A DNA stretch of 64,000 bases from Scatomorpha stercorigallinarum (GTDB lineage: Bacteria > Bacillota > Clostridia > Oscillospirales > Oscillospiraceae). Under the pieces are notes generated by a model. It worked only from the letters and a program-made list of their open reading frames with translations. It was not told the origin of the DNA and searched no databases. This document shows, piece after piece, positions 8,565-16,595 of the stretch. The position numbers and the translations under genes are program-made. The stretch spans positions 62,001 through 126,000 of the forward strand of contig CALXGN010000002.1 in assembly GCA_944387865.1 (NCBI GenBank), given 5' to 3'. Each line of letters opens with the position of its first letter. Within the stretch, counting starts at the first letter, position 1.

Positions 8565-9146
8565 ATGCCGGGAAAGGACAAAGTGACGGCCTGGGCCGAC
8601 GGAAAGGCGCGCTGCCGCTGGGCGAACCCGGCGAACGCGCTGTATGTAGAATACCACGACAGGGAGTGGGGCGTGCCCGAGCACGACGACCGGCGGCTCT
8701 TCGAGCTGCTGATACTGGAGGGATTCCAGGCCGGGCTCAGCTGGGAGTGTATACTGAACCGGCGCGAGGGCTTCCGCGCGGCCTTCGACGGCTTTGACCC
8801 GGAAAAGGTGGCCGCCTACGGCGAGCGGGAGCTGGCGGCGCTGCGCGCGGACGGGCGCATCGTCCGCAACCGGCTGAAGATAGCCGCCGCGCCGGGGAAC
8901 GCCCGCGCATTTTTGCAGATACAGCGCGAATTTGGCAGCTTTGACCACTGGCTCTGGGCGCACACGGGCGGCCGGACGCTGCGCGAGACGGGGCTTGCGC
9001 GCTCGCCGCTCTCGGACGGCATCTCGCGCGAGCTGAAGGCGCGGGGCATGAAGTTCGTGGGCAGCACCATAATATATGCATTCCTGCAGGCCGCGGGCGT
9101 GATAAATTCGCACGAGCCGGGCTGCTTCCTGGCGGGGGAGAGTTGA
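8565..9146 (+). CDS. tag: DNA-3-methyladenine glycosylase I
   Basis: Base-excision repair enzyme that removes 3-methyladenine from alkylated DNA. 193 residues from the ATG at 8565 (9 bases after GGAGG; the ATG at 8556 abuts it). Tag hallmarks: RCRWAN with the N-terminal zinc cysteine, YHDREWGVPEHDD, FELLILEGFQAGLSW, and the C-terminal INSHEPGCF with the zinc His and Cys. The stop codon is followed immediately by the ATG of the GNAT gene, so the two are co-transcribed. Confidence 0.95.
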   Translation: MPGKDKVTAWADGKARCRWANPANALYVEYHDREWGVPEHDDRRLFELLILEGFQAGLSWECILNRREGFRAAFDGFDPEKVAAYGERELAALRADGRIVRNRLKIAAAPGNARAFLQIQREFGSFDHWLWAHTGGRTLRETGLARSPLSDGISRELKARGMKFVGSTIIYAFLQAAGVINSHEPGCFLAGES

Positions 9147-9623
9147 ATGGAACACATTGTCTGCATAGAGGACGCCGGCGAGCGCCGGCGCATAGCGCGG
9201 GAAGTGCTGCTCGCGCTGCCGGAGTGGTTCGGCATCCCCGAGAGCACGGAGGAGTATATCGCGGAGAGCGGCGGGCAGCCGTTCTGGGCCGCGCTGGGGC
9301 CGGACGGCCGGGCGGCGGGCTTCATCGCGCTGAAGGCGACGTCGGAGCACACCTGCGAAGTGGCCGTGATGGGCGTCCTCAGGCCGCGGCAGGGGCGAGG
9401 CCTGGGCCGCTCGCTGATGGATGCGGCGCTCCGCTGGGCGGCCGGGCAGGGCTTTGAGTACGCGCAGGTAAAGACCGTGCAGCGCGGGCGCTGCGCCGAA
9501 TACGACGCCACCAACGCCTTTTACCGCTGTCTCGGCTTCCGCGAGATCGAGGTGTTCCCCACGCTGTGGGACGAGGCCAACCCCTGCCAGATATACGTAA
9601 AATATATTGGCGGAGGGGCTTGA
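9147..9623 (+). CDS. GNAT-family N-acetyltransferase
   Basis: 158-residue acetyl-CoA-dependent acetyltransferase of unknown substrate. The acetyl-CoA loop is RPRQGRGLGRSLMDAALRWA (89-108), followed by the GNAT beta-bulge region AQVKTV and the C-terminal NAFYRCLGFREIEVF. The start ATG directly follows the tag stop codon (TGAATG). The tail of the gene is overlapped by the -35 element of the tRNA-Gly promoter. Only the fold is assigned. Confidence 0.88.
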   Translation: MEHIVCIEDAGERRRIAREVLLALPEWFGIPESTEEYIAESGGQPFWAALGPDGRAAGFIALKATSEHTCEVAVMGVLRPRQGRGLGRSLMDAALRWAAGQGFEYAQVKTVQRGRCAEYDATNAFYRCLGFREIEVFPTLWDEANPCQIYVKYIGGGA

Positions 9624-9647
9624 CAAACGCGGGATCTGTGGTAATAT
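9620..9647 (+). promoter_or_regulatory. Promoter of tRNA-Gly
   Basis: TTGACA (9620-9625), 16-base spacer, TAATAT (9642-9647). The -35 overlaps the stop codon of the GNAT gene. The tRNA begins about 130 bases downstream, so the precursor has a long, hairpin-rich 5' leader. Confidence 0.7.
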
Positions 9648-9783
9648 ATAAGGCGCGTTTGCGGAAAGCAAAACGCGACTGGTTCTTTGTCCGGCGGGTA
9701 CCGGTCCCGCCCGGATTTCCGGCGCATCGGGCGCCGCTCCCCCTCTTCCTGCGGACCGGGCCGCAAGGCCGGCCGCTGTATGT

Positions 9784-9859
9784 GCGGGCATAGCTCATTT
9801 GGCAGAGCGCCACCTTGCCAAGGTGGAGGTAGCGAGTTCGAATCTCGTTGCCCGCTCCA
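9784..9859 (+). tRNA. tRNA-Gly (anticodon GCC)
   Basis: 76-base cloverleaf: acceptor GCGGGCA/TGCCCGC, D-arm GCTC/GAGC, anticodon stem CCACC/GGTGG around the loop TTGCCAA (anticodon GCC), T-arm GCGAG-TTCGAAT-CTCGT, discriminator T and genomically encoded CCA (9857-9859). Confidence 0.97.
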
Positions 9860-9864
9860 GCGTC

Positions 9865-9974
9865 GAAGCATACCCTTACCGCTCCGTTTCCGCCGAAGGG
9901 CAAAGCCCTTTGGCGAAAACTGCGCCGGACGGGTATGCTTCTCCTTTCCGGGCGAAACTACAGGTTTCGCCCGG
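9865..9974 (+). repeat. Nested palindromes in the tRNA-Gly 3' trailer
   Basis: GAAGCATACCC (9865-9875) pairs with GGGTATGCTTC (9931-9941), enclosing a second hairpin (arms 9886-9901 and 9905-9920; 16 pairs, two of them wobble). A separate perfect 11-pair hairpin follows, CCGGGCGAAAC/GTTTCGCCCGG (9948-9974). No T-run follows either, so these are not ordinary terminators. Confidence 0.6.
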
Positions 9975-10033
9975 GAATGTGGGAAAACGAGAGCTGGTTC
10001 AGGCCAGGGCCTTGTCATGAAACCCGTTATCTT

Positions 10034-10056
10034 GCACGCGGAGGCGTGCTCTTTTT
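10034..10056 (+). terminator. Terminator of the tRNA-Gly transcript
   Basis: Stem GCACGC/GCGTGC with loop GGAG, followed by TCTTTTTA. It lies directly before the ribosome site of the FAD gene and could also attenuate read-through into it. Confidence 0.6.
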
Positions 10057-10074
10057 ATGTCTGGAGGTAAACTC

Positions 10075-11475
10075 ATGAACGCTGATGTCGTCATCGTCGG
10101 GGCGGGGCCGGCGGGTATTTTCACCGCGCTGGAGATGCTGCGCCGCGGCTCGAAAAAGAAGATCGTCATCGTGGAAAAGGGCCGCGCGCTGGAGCAGCGC
10201 CGCTGCCCGAAGGCCAAGACCGGCGTCTGTATGAACTGCAAGCCCGTCTGCCACATCACCACCGGCTTTTCCGGCGCGGGGGCCTTCTCGGACGGCAAGC
10301 TCTCGCTCTCCTGCGAGGTGGGCGGCGACCTGCCCTCGCTCATCGGCGAAAAGCTCGCCCAGGAGACCATCGACTACGCCGACAGCATCTATCTGGAGTT
10401 TGGCGCGGACGAGCACGTCGAGGGCCTGGGGAACGAAGAGCGCGTGCGGCGCATCCGCGCGCGGGCCATCCGCGCGGGGCTGAAGCTGGTGGACTGCCCC
10501 ATCCGCCACCTGGGCACGGAGAAGGCCCACGACGTCTATCTGGCCATTGAGAACTACCTGCGCGCGCAGGGCGTGGAGCTCATCTTCGACACCGAGTGCC
10601 GCGACCTCATCATGGACGGCGACACCTGCCGCGGGGTGTACCTCAGCGACGGGAAGCGCGAGTATGAGATCCGCGCGGAGCACACTGTGGTCGCCGCGGG
10701 CCGCCGCGGCGCGGACTGGCTGGAGAAGATCTGCTCCGAGCACGGGGTGGAGCACCAGCCGAGCACCGTCGACATCGGCGTGCGCGTCGAGGTCCGCAAC
10801 GAGATAATGGAGGAGGTCAACGACGTCCTCTATGAATCCAAGCTGATCGGCTACCCGGCGCCGTTCAAGAACAAGGTGCGCACCTTCTGCCAGAACCCCG
10901 GCGGGGTGGTCAGCCAGGAGAACTACGACAACGACCTGGCCGTCGTCAACGGCCACGCCTACAAGAGCGCGGAGCTCAAGAGCAGCAACACCAACGTGGC
11001 CATCCTCTGCTCGCACAACTTCTCCGTGCCCTTCAACCAGCCCATCGCCTACGCGCAGAAGGTGGGCGAGCTGACCAACATGCTGGCCAACGGGCACATC
11101 CTTGTGCAGCGCTTCGGCGACATCCTGGACGGCAAGCGCACCTGGGAGAAGGAGCTCGCGCGCTCCAACGTCCGCCCCACGCTGCCCGACGCCGTGGCCG
11201 GAGACATCACCGCCGCCATGCCCTACCGGGCGATGATAAACATCATCAACTTCATCAAGGCCATGGACGAGGTGGTGCCCGGCTTCGCCAGCTATGAGAC
11301 GCTGCTCTATTCCCCCGAGCTCAAGTTCTACTCCAACAAGGTGAAGATGGACACCCGCTTCAACACCAACATCGCCGGGCTGCACGCCCTGGGCGACGCC
11401 TCCGGCTGGACGCGCGGGCTGATGATGGCAAGCGCCATGGGTGTGCTCATGGGACGCGAGCTGGCCGCGATATGA
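10075..11475 (+). CDS. FAD-dependent dehydrogenase of unknown substrate (COG2509-like)
   Basis: 466-residue flavoprotein from the ATG at 10075 (GGAGGT 7 bases upstream; the ATG at 10057 precedes that site). The N-terminal dinucleotide fold has VIVGAGPAG (residues 6-14) and the ribose-binding Glu in IVIVEKG. A cysteine cluster follows (Cys44, Cys52, Cys55, Cys59), then the GFSGAGAFSDGKLS segment characteristic of this uncharacterised dehydrogenase family. The C-terminal FAD motif is GLHALGDASGWTRGLMMASA. The substrate is unknown. It stands alone, downstream of tRNA-Gly. Confidence 0.85.
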   Translation: MNADVVIVGAGPAGIFTALEMLRRGSKKKIVIVEKGRALEQRRCPKAKTGVCMNCKPVCHITTGFSGAGAFSDGKLSLSCEVGGDLPSLIGEKLAQETIDYADSIYLEFGADEHVEGLGNEERVRRIRARAIRAGLKLVDCPIRHLGTEKAHDVYLAIENYLRAQGVELIFDTECRDLIMDGDTCRGVYLSDGKREYEIRAEHTVVAAGRRGADWLEKICSEHGVEHQPSTVDIGVRVEVRNEIMEEVNDVLYESKLIGYPAPFKNKVRTFCQNPGGVVSQENYDNDLAVVNGHAYKSAELKSSNTNVAILCSHNFSVPFNQPIAYAQKVGELTNMLANGHILVQRFGDILDGKRTWEKELARSNVRPTLPDAVAGDITAAMPYRAMINIINFIKAMDEVVPGFASYETLLYSPELKFYSNKVKMDTRFNTNIAGLHALGDASGWTRGLMMASAMGVLMGRELAAI

Positions 11476-11477
11476 AT

Positions 11478-11958
11478 GCAGGGGCGAAGGCCCCTGCGGC
11501 CCTATTCTGAGAGATTTCTTTTTGTCTTGTCAAAAAGAAACCCCTCAGACTCCAAAGAGAAAACCGCTTTGGTGCGTGTCGATACGTAAAATCTGCTCGT
11601 CAGTCCGGGTCGTGACTGACTTTCGGGTGGTCATCCCGTAATCGGATGGCCTTGCACAACGCCGACCGCGGTTGGCTTCGCTTACGCTCGCGCCGCTAAC
11701 ATGTTGATGATCGGCAGTGCCGCGAGCGAAGCGAAGCAATGCACGGTCGGCGATGCAGAAAACTCATTCACCGACGGGATGACCACTTTTGATGACTAAA
11801 AAGCCATAAAAAACACGCAAAAAACGCTCCGGTTTTGCACCAGAGCGTTTTTCTTTGGGGCGCCACTCCCGTTTCTTTGGGCAAGACCAAAGAAATGGGG
11901 TGGCAAAGAGTTTTACAAGGGCCTGCCCTTGTTCCGCCTCGCGGCCCTCCAGGCCGCG
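11478..11958. repeat. Mosaic of dispersed intergenic repeats, no gene
   Basis: 483-base gap with no credible ORF. Module C (11478-11572): GCAGGGGC/GCCCCTGC hairpin, then TTTCTTTTTG/CAAAAAGAAA (11515-11540). Module E (about 11630-11800): palindromic segment containing GCGAGCGAAGCGAAGC. A terminator-like hairpin AAAACGCTC/GAGCGTTTT (11821-11851). Module D (about 11852-11905): GTTTCTTTGGGC and GACCAAAGAAATGGGG. A hairpin GCGGCC/GGCCGC (11941-11957) ends one base from the ATPase stop. Near-identical modules recur at 14.7, 18.2-18.7, 35.6-35.9 and 52.2-52.8 kb. Confidence 0.8.
11819..11853. terminator. Bidirectional terminator-like hairpin
   Basis: AAAACGCTC (11821-11829) pairs with GAGCGTTTT (11843-11851); the A/T tails allow function on both strands. 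It lies between the converging FAD gene and metal ATPase. A close copy lies near 18328-18356. Confidence 0.6.
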
Positions 11959-13836
<1,878 letters not shown>

Positions 13837-13848
13837 TCTGCGCCTCCT

Positions 13849-13866
13849 TATACCTATGGGGGTATA
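13849..13866 (-). promoter_or_regulatory. CsoR-like copper operator
   Basis: The 18-base sequence TATACCTATGGGGGTATA is an inverted repeat very like known CsoR operators (ATACC, short spacer, GGGGTAT). It covers the expected transcription start of the ATPase gene. No csoR gene lies in the window. Confidence 0.65.
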
Positions 13867-13871
13867 GGCTC

Positions 13872-13901
13872 ATTATACCTGCCCGGCGCGCCGCCTGTCA
13901 A
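13872..13901 (-). promoter_or_regulatory. Promoter of the second metal ATPase
   Basis: TTGACA (13901-13896), 18-base spacer, TATAAT (13877-13872): consensus hexamers on the minus strand, directly upstream of the CsoR-like operator. Confidence 0.85.
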
Positions 13902-13957
13902 GCGCGCGGGGGAGAAATCGCATAAATTGTGAACAGGAATCGTGACTTTTGTGAACA

Positions 13958-13984
13958 TTAGCACTCGCCACTTGACAGTGCTAA
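13958..13984 (+). promoter_or_regulatory. CIRCE element (HrcA operator)
   Basis: TTAGCACTC, nine-base spacer, CAGTGCTAA. This matches the CIRCE consensus (right arm GAGTGCTAA) except for one base. It overlaps the -35 of the hsp20 promoter, the usual place for HrcA repression. Confidence 0.88.
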
Positions 13985-13999
13985 TCTGCGTGCTATAAT
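13972..13999 (+). promoter_or_regulatory. Promoter of hsp20
   Basis: TTGACA (13972-13977), 16-base spacer, TATAAT (13994-13999). The -35 lies inside CIRCE. The leader before hsp20 is about 115 bases. Confidence 0.88.
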
Positions 14000-14024
14000 A
14001 AAGGCGAAGTCAGGAGGGGGAGCG

Positions 14025-14105
14025 ATGAGGCCCCGGGGGAAGCCCCCGGAAGAGTCCCGCAACCGCTCAGGGCTTCACACCCCCGCAATACGGGCAGCGT
14101 TTTGA
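14025..14105 (+). CDS. Possible 26-residue leader peptide upstream of hsp20
   Basis: ATG at 14025 preceded by a very strong AGGAGGGGG and followed by 26 codons ending in TGA, 14 bases before the hsp20 ATG. The peptide is basic and proline-rich (begins MRPRGKPPEESRN). A CCGGGGG/CCCCCGG hairpin lies in its early codons. Nothing like it is known to me. It could couple translation into hsp20, or the hairpin could be a temperature-sensitive structure. Function is not established. Confidence 0.35.
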   Translation: MRPRGKPPEESRNRSGLHTPAIRAAF

Positions 14106-14119
14106 AAGGAAGGATAAAT

Positions 14120-14557
14120 ATGTTGCCCAGCATTTTTGGTGAAAACCTTTTCGATGAGTTTTTTGACAGTGGATTTGACAAGAGCTTCTTTGGCAACAGC
14201 CCGCTCTATGGCAAGCGCGGCAGGAACCTGATGAAGACGGACGTGCGCGAGCACGAGAACGGCTATGAGGTCGATATCGACCTGCCGGGCTTCAAGAAAG
14301 AGGACATCAAGCTCGATCTGAACAACGGCTATCTGACCGTGAGCGCGGCCAAGGGCCTGGACAAGGACGAGCAGGACAAGAAGGGCCGCTTTATCCGCCA
14401 GGAGCGCTGGAGCGGCGCGTGCAGCCGCAGCTTTTACGTCGGCGACGTGAAGCCGGAGGACGTGAAGGCCAGGTATGAGCACGGCGTACTCAGCCTCAGC
14501 CTGCCGAAGGCCTACACGAAGGAGCTGGAAGGCCCCAGCCACATCGCCATCACCTAA
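14120..14557 (+). CDS. hsp20: Hsp20 / alpha-crystallin-family small heat-shock protein
   Basis: 145-residue ATP-independent holdase from the ATG at 14120 (AAGGAAGGATAAAT before it). N-terminal hydrophobic arm LPSIFGENLFDEFFDS; alpha-crystallin domain from about residue 40 (MKTDVREHENGYEVDIDLPG) to GVLSLSLPK; the C-terminal extension is short and ends HIAIT. Expression is predicted to be HrcA-controlled through CIRCE. The stop codon is immediately followed by the repeat hairpin (14558-14572) and then a strong terminator. Confidence 0.95.
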   Translation: MLPSIFGENLFDEFFDSGFDKSFFGNSPLYGKRGRNLMKTDVREHENGYEVDIDLPGFKKEDIKLDLNNGYLTVSAAKGLDKDEQDKKGRFIRQERWSGACSRSFYVGDVKPEDVKARYEHGVLSLSLPKAYTKELEGPSHIAIT

Positions 14558-14625
14558 CCAGGCTGCGCCTGGAGGCGGTTGCCTGCGGCCTGGTCTACGG
14601 CAGGTTTGCAGAAACCTATAGGCAG
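14558..14625 (+). repeat. Stop-anchored 3'-UTR repeat module (type copy)
   Basis: Begins at the base after the hsp20 stop. Hairpin 1 is CCAGGC-TGC-GCCTGG (14558-14572). A conserved stretch containing GTTGCCTGCGGCCTGG and CTACGG follows. Hairpin 2 is AGGTTT-GCAG-AAACCT (14602-14617). Then comes TATAGGCAG and the terminator. The same order recurs at 19871, 23155, 20430 (minus), 26627 (minus), 51488 (minus) and 51759 (minus). Confidence 0.8.
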
Positions 14626-14660
14626 AAAAGCCCCGGAGCTCTCGCTCCGGGGCTTTTGTT
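14626..14660 (+). terminator. Terminator of hsp20
   Basis: Perfect 14-pair stem AAAAGCCCCGGAGC/GCTCCGGGGCTTTT, loop TCTC (14640-14643), then GTT. Confidence 0.9.
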
Positions 14661-14947
14661 CTACGCAGCCTGCGCTGTGTGCAGCAGGGCTTTAAGTTTC
14701 TGCAAACTCAGCGGCGCGAGCGTAAACGAAGCCAACCGCGGCCGGCGTTGAGCAAGGCTATCCGACACCGGGATGACCACCTATGGCGCGCGCAAAGCCC
14801 TAAAAGACAGCTCCCGCCTACGATACGCACCAAAGCGTTTTTCTTTGGGGCGCCACACCCGTTTCTTTGGGCAAGACCAAAGAAATGGGGTGGCACCGGT
14901 CCCCGCGCGGGGGCCTTAAGTCAGCGCAGCGCGCAGCGCAACTGCCG
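14661..14947. repeat. Dispersed repeat modules E and D, no gene
   Basis: Module E fragment (about 14709-14785: GCGGCGCGAGCG, AACCGCGGCCGGCGTTGAGC, ACCGGGATGACCACC) and module D (about 14838-14900: TTTTTCTTTGGGGCGCCAC, GCAAGACCAAAGAAATGGGG). Both have near-identical copies at 11.5-11.9 and 18.2-18.6 kb. No ORF here resembles a protein. Confidence 0.75.
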
Positions 14948-14962
14948 CCGGACGCAGTCCGG
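14948..14962 (-). repeat. Stop-anchored palindrome, CCGGAC version
   Basis: CCGGAC-TGC-GTCCGG read on the minus strand, starting at the base after the yifB stop codon (14963-14965). The following stretch is the GCGCTGCGCGC variant of the module. Confidence 0.8.
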
Positions 14963-16468
14963 TCAGATCTCGTAGGTGCGGTATTGTATGGCCTCCGCCA
15001 GGTGGGCGGGCTGGATGCCGGCGCTGCCGGCGAGGTCGGCGATGGTGCGGGCCACGCGGAGGATGCGGTCGTAGCTGCGCGCGGTGAGGCCCATGGCCCG
15101 GTATGCGCCCTCCATCAGGGCGGAGCACTCCGCGCTGAGCGCGCAGAAGCGCTCCATCTCGCGCGGGCCCATGTGCGCGTTGCAGTCCGCGCCGCCGCTG
15201 CCCAGGCGCTCGCGCTGGCGCGCGCGGGCGGCGTCCACGCGGGCCTTGATGGCGGCGGAGGGCTCGGCCTCCGCCTTGCCGGAGAGCTCGGCGTACTCCA
15301 GCGCGGGCACTTCGACCATGATGTCGATGCGGTCCAGCAGCGGGCCGGAGACCCGCGCGCGGTAGCGCTTGAGCTCCGTCTCCGTGCAGGTGCAGCGGCG
15401 CGTGGGGTGGCCGTACCAGCCGCAGCGGCAGGGGTTCATGGCGCACACTAACATGAACCGGCTCGGATACGTCGCCGTGCCCGCCGCGCGGGAGACGGTG
15501 ACCACGCCGTCCTCCAGCGGCTGTCGCAGCGCCTCGCGCACGTCCCGGTGGAACTCCGGCAGCTCGTCCAGGAAGAGCACGCCGTTGTGCGCCAGGCTCA
15601 TCTCGCCCGGCTGCAGCTGCGCCCCGCCGGCGAGGGCGGCGGCGGAGGTGGAGTGGTGCGGCGAGCGGAAGGGCCGCGCGTCCACCACCGGGTGCGCGCG
15701 GCTGGTGAGGCCGCTGACGGAGTGTATCTCCGTCGTCTCCAGGATCTCCGCGCGGCTCATGTCCGGCAAAATGGAGGTGATGCGCTTGGCGAGCATGCTC
15801 TTGCCCGCGCCCGGCGGGCCCACCATGAGGATGTTGTGCCCGCCGGCGGCCGCCACCTCCAGTGCGCGCTTGACGTTCTCCTGGCCCTTGACCTCGGCAA
15901 AGTCCGGCCCGCCCGCGGCGTGCGGTCGCACCTCCGGCGCGGCGGCGGGGTCGATGTCGCACTGGCCGCGCAGGTATTCGAGCAGCTGGGTGAGGCTCCG
16001 CACCGGCATCACCTGCACCGAGCCGGCGAAGGCCGCCTCCGGCGCGTTGTCCTCCGGCACGAAGAGCTGGCGGATGCCGGCGCGCTCGGCGGCCAGGGCC
16101 ATCGGCAGCGCGCCGCGCACGGGCCGCAGCCGCCCGGAGAGCGAGAGCTCGCCGAAAAAGGCGCAGTCCTCCGGCGGGCGGGAGATGAGCCCCGCCGCGG
16201 CGAGGACGCTCAGCAGTATCGGCAGGTCGTACATGGTGCCGGCCTTTTTCGTGTCCGCCGGGGCCAGGTTCACCGTCAGGCGGCAGACGGGGAACTTCAG
16301 CCCGGCGTTTTTGATGGCGGCGTGGACGCGCTCGCGCGCCTCCCGCACTGCGGCGTCCGGCAGCCCGACCACGTCGAAGCCCGGCAGCCCCTGCGACATC
16401 GAGCACTCCACGGACACCTCGTAGCCGCCGATGCCGCGGATGCCCAGCGTGCGTATCCTCGATACCAT
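14963..16468 (-). CDS. YifB-family Mg-chelatase-like AAA+ ATPase (ComM-type)
   Basis: 501 residues from the ATG at 16468, giving the usual N-terminus (VSRIRTLGIRGIGGYEVSVE); a GTG at 16486 is possible. N-terminal Lon-protease-like domain with GLPGFDVVGLPDAAVREARE; Walker A MVGPPGAGKSMLAKR; Walker B VLFLDELPEF; the zinc-type cluster CAMNPCRCGWYGHPTRRCTC; Mg-chelatase C-terminal domain. ComM in Gram-negatives is a helicase that aids branch migration in transformation; the role in Clostridia is not settled. It stands alone between repeats. Confidence 0.93.
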   Translation of the reverse strand: MVSRIRTLGIRGIGGYEVSVECSMSQGLPGFDVVGLPDAAVREARERVHAAIKNAGLKFPVCRLTVNLAPADTKKAGTMYDLPILLSVLAAAGLISRPPEDCAFFGELSLSGRLRPVRGALPMALAAERAGIRQLFVPEDNAPEAAFAGSVQVMPVRSLTQLLEYLRGQCDIDPAAAPEVRPHAAGGPDFAEVKGQENVKRALEVAAAGGHNILMVGPPGAGKSMLAKRITSILPDMSRAEILETTEIHSVSGLTSRAHPVVDARPFRSPHHSTSAAALAGGAQLQPGEMSLAHNGVLFLDELPEFHRDVREALRQPLEDGVVTVSRAAGTATYPSRFMLVCAMNPCRCGWYGHPTRRCTCTETELKRYRARVSGPLLDRIDIMVEVPALEYAELSGKAEAEPSAAIKARVDAARARQRERLGSGGADCNAHMGPREMERFCALSAECSALMEGAYRAMGLTARSYDRILRVARTIADLAGSAGIQPAHLAEAIQYRTYEI

Positions 16469-16595
16469 AGCCCCGCCCCCGTTCACACATTATTTACACC
16501 ATTATAGGGCACGGCGCGCCGTTTGACAAGGCGCGGGGCTTTATATTTCCGCGCGTCCGTGCTATGATATCCCCTGTACCCAGGGAGGGATGAAC

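Noticed and set aside
9865..9974. CRISPR-like or riboswitch interpretation of the hairpins after tRNA-Gly
   Set aside because: No regular repeat-spacer pattern and no known aptamer motif; kept only as palindromic structure.
11630..11800. Insertion sequence reading of module E
   Set aside because: Too short, no transposase and no clear terminal repeats or target duplications; described as a dispersed repeat instead.
16523..16568. Promoter TTGACA...TATGAT before the spermidine-synthase-like gene
   Set aside because: The hexamers are 34 bases apart, twice the usable spacing; no better -35 was found.
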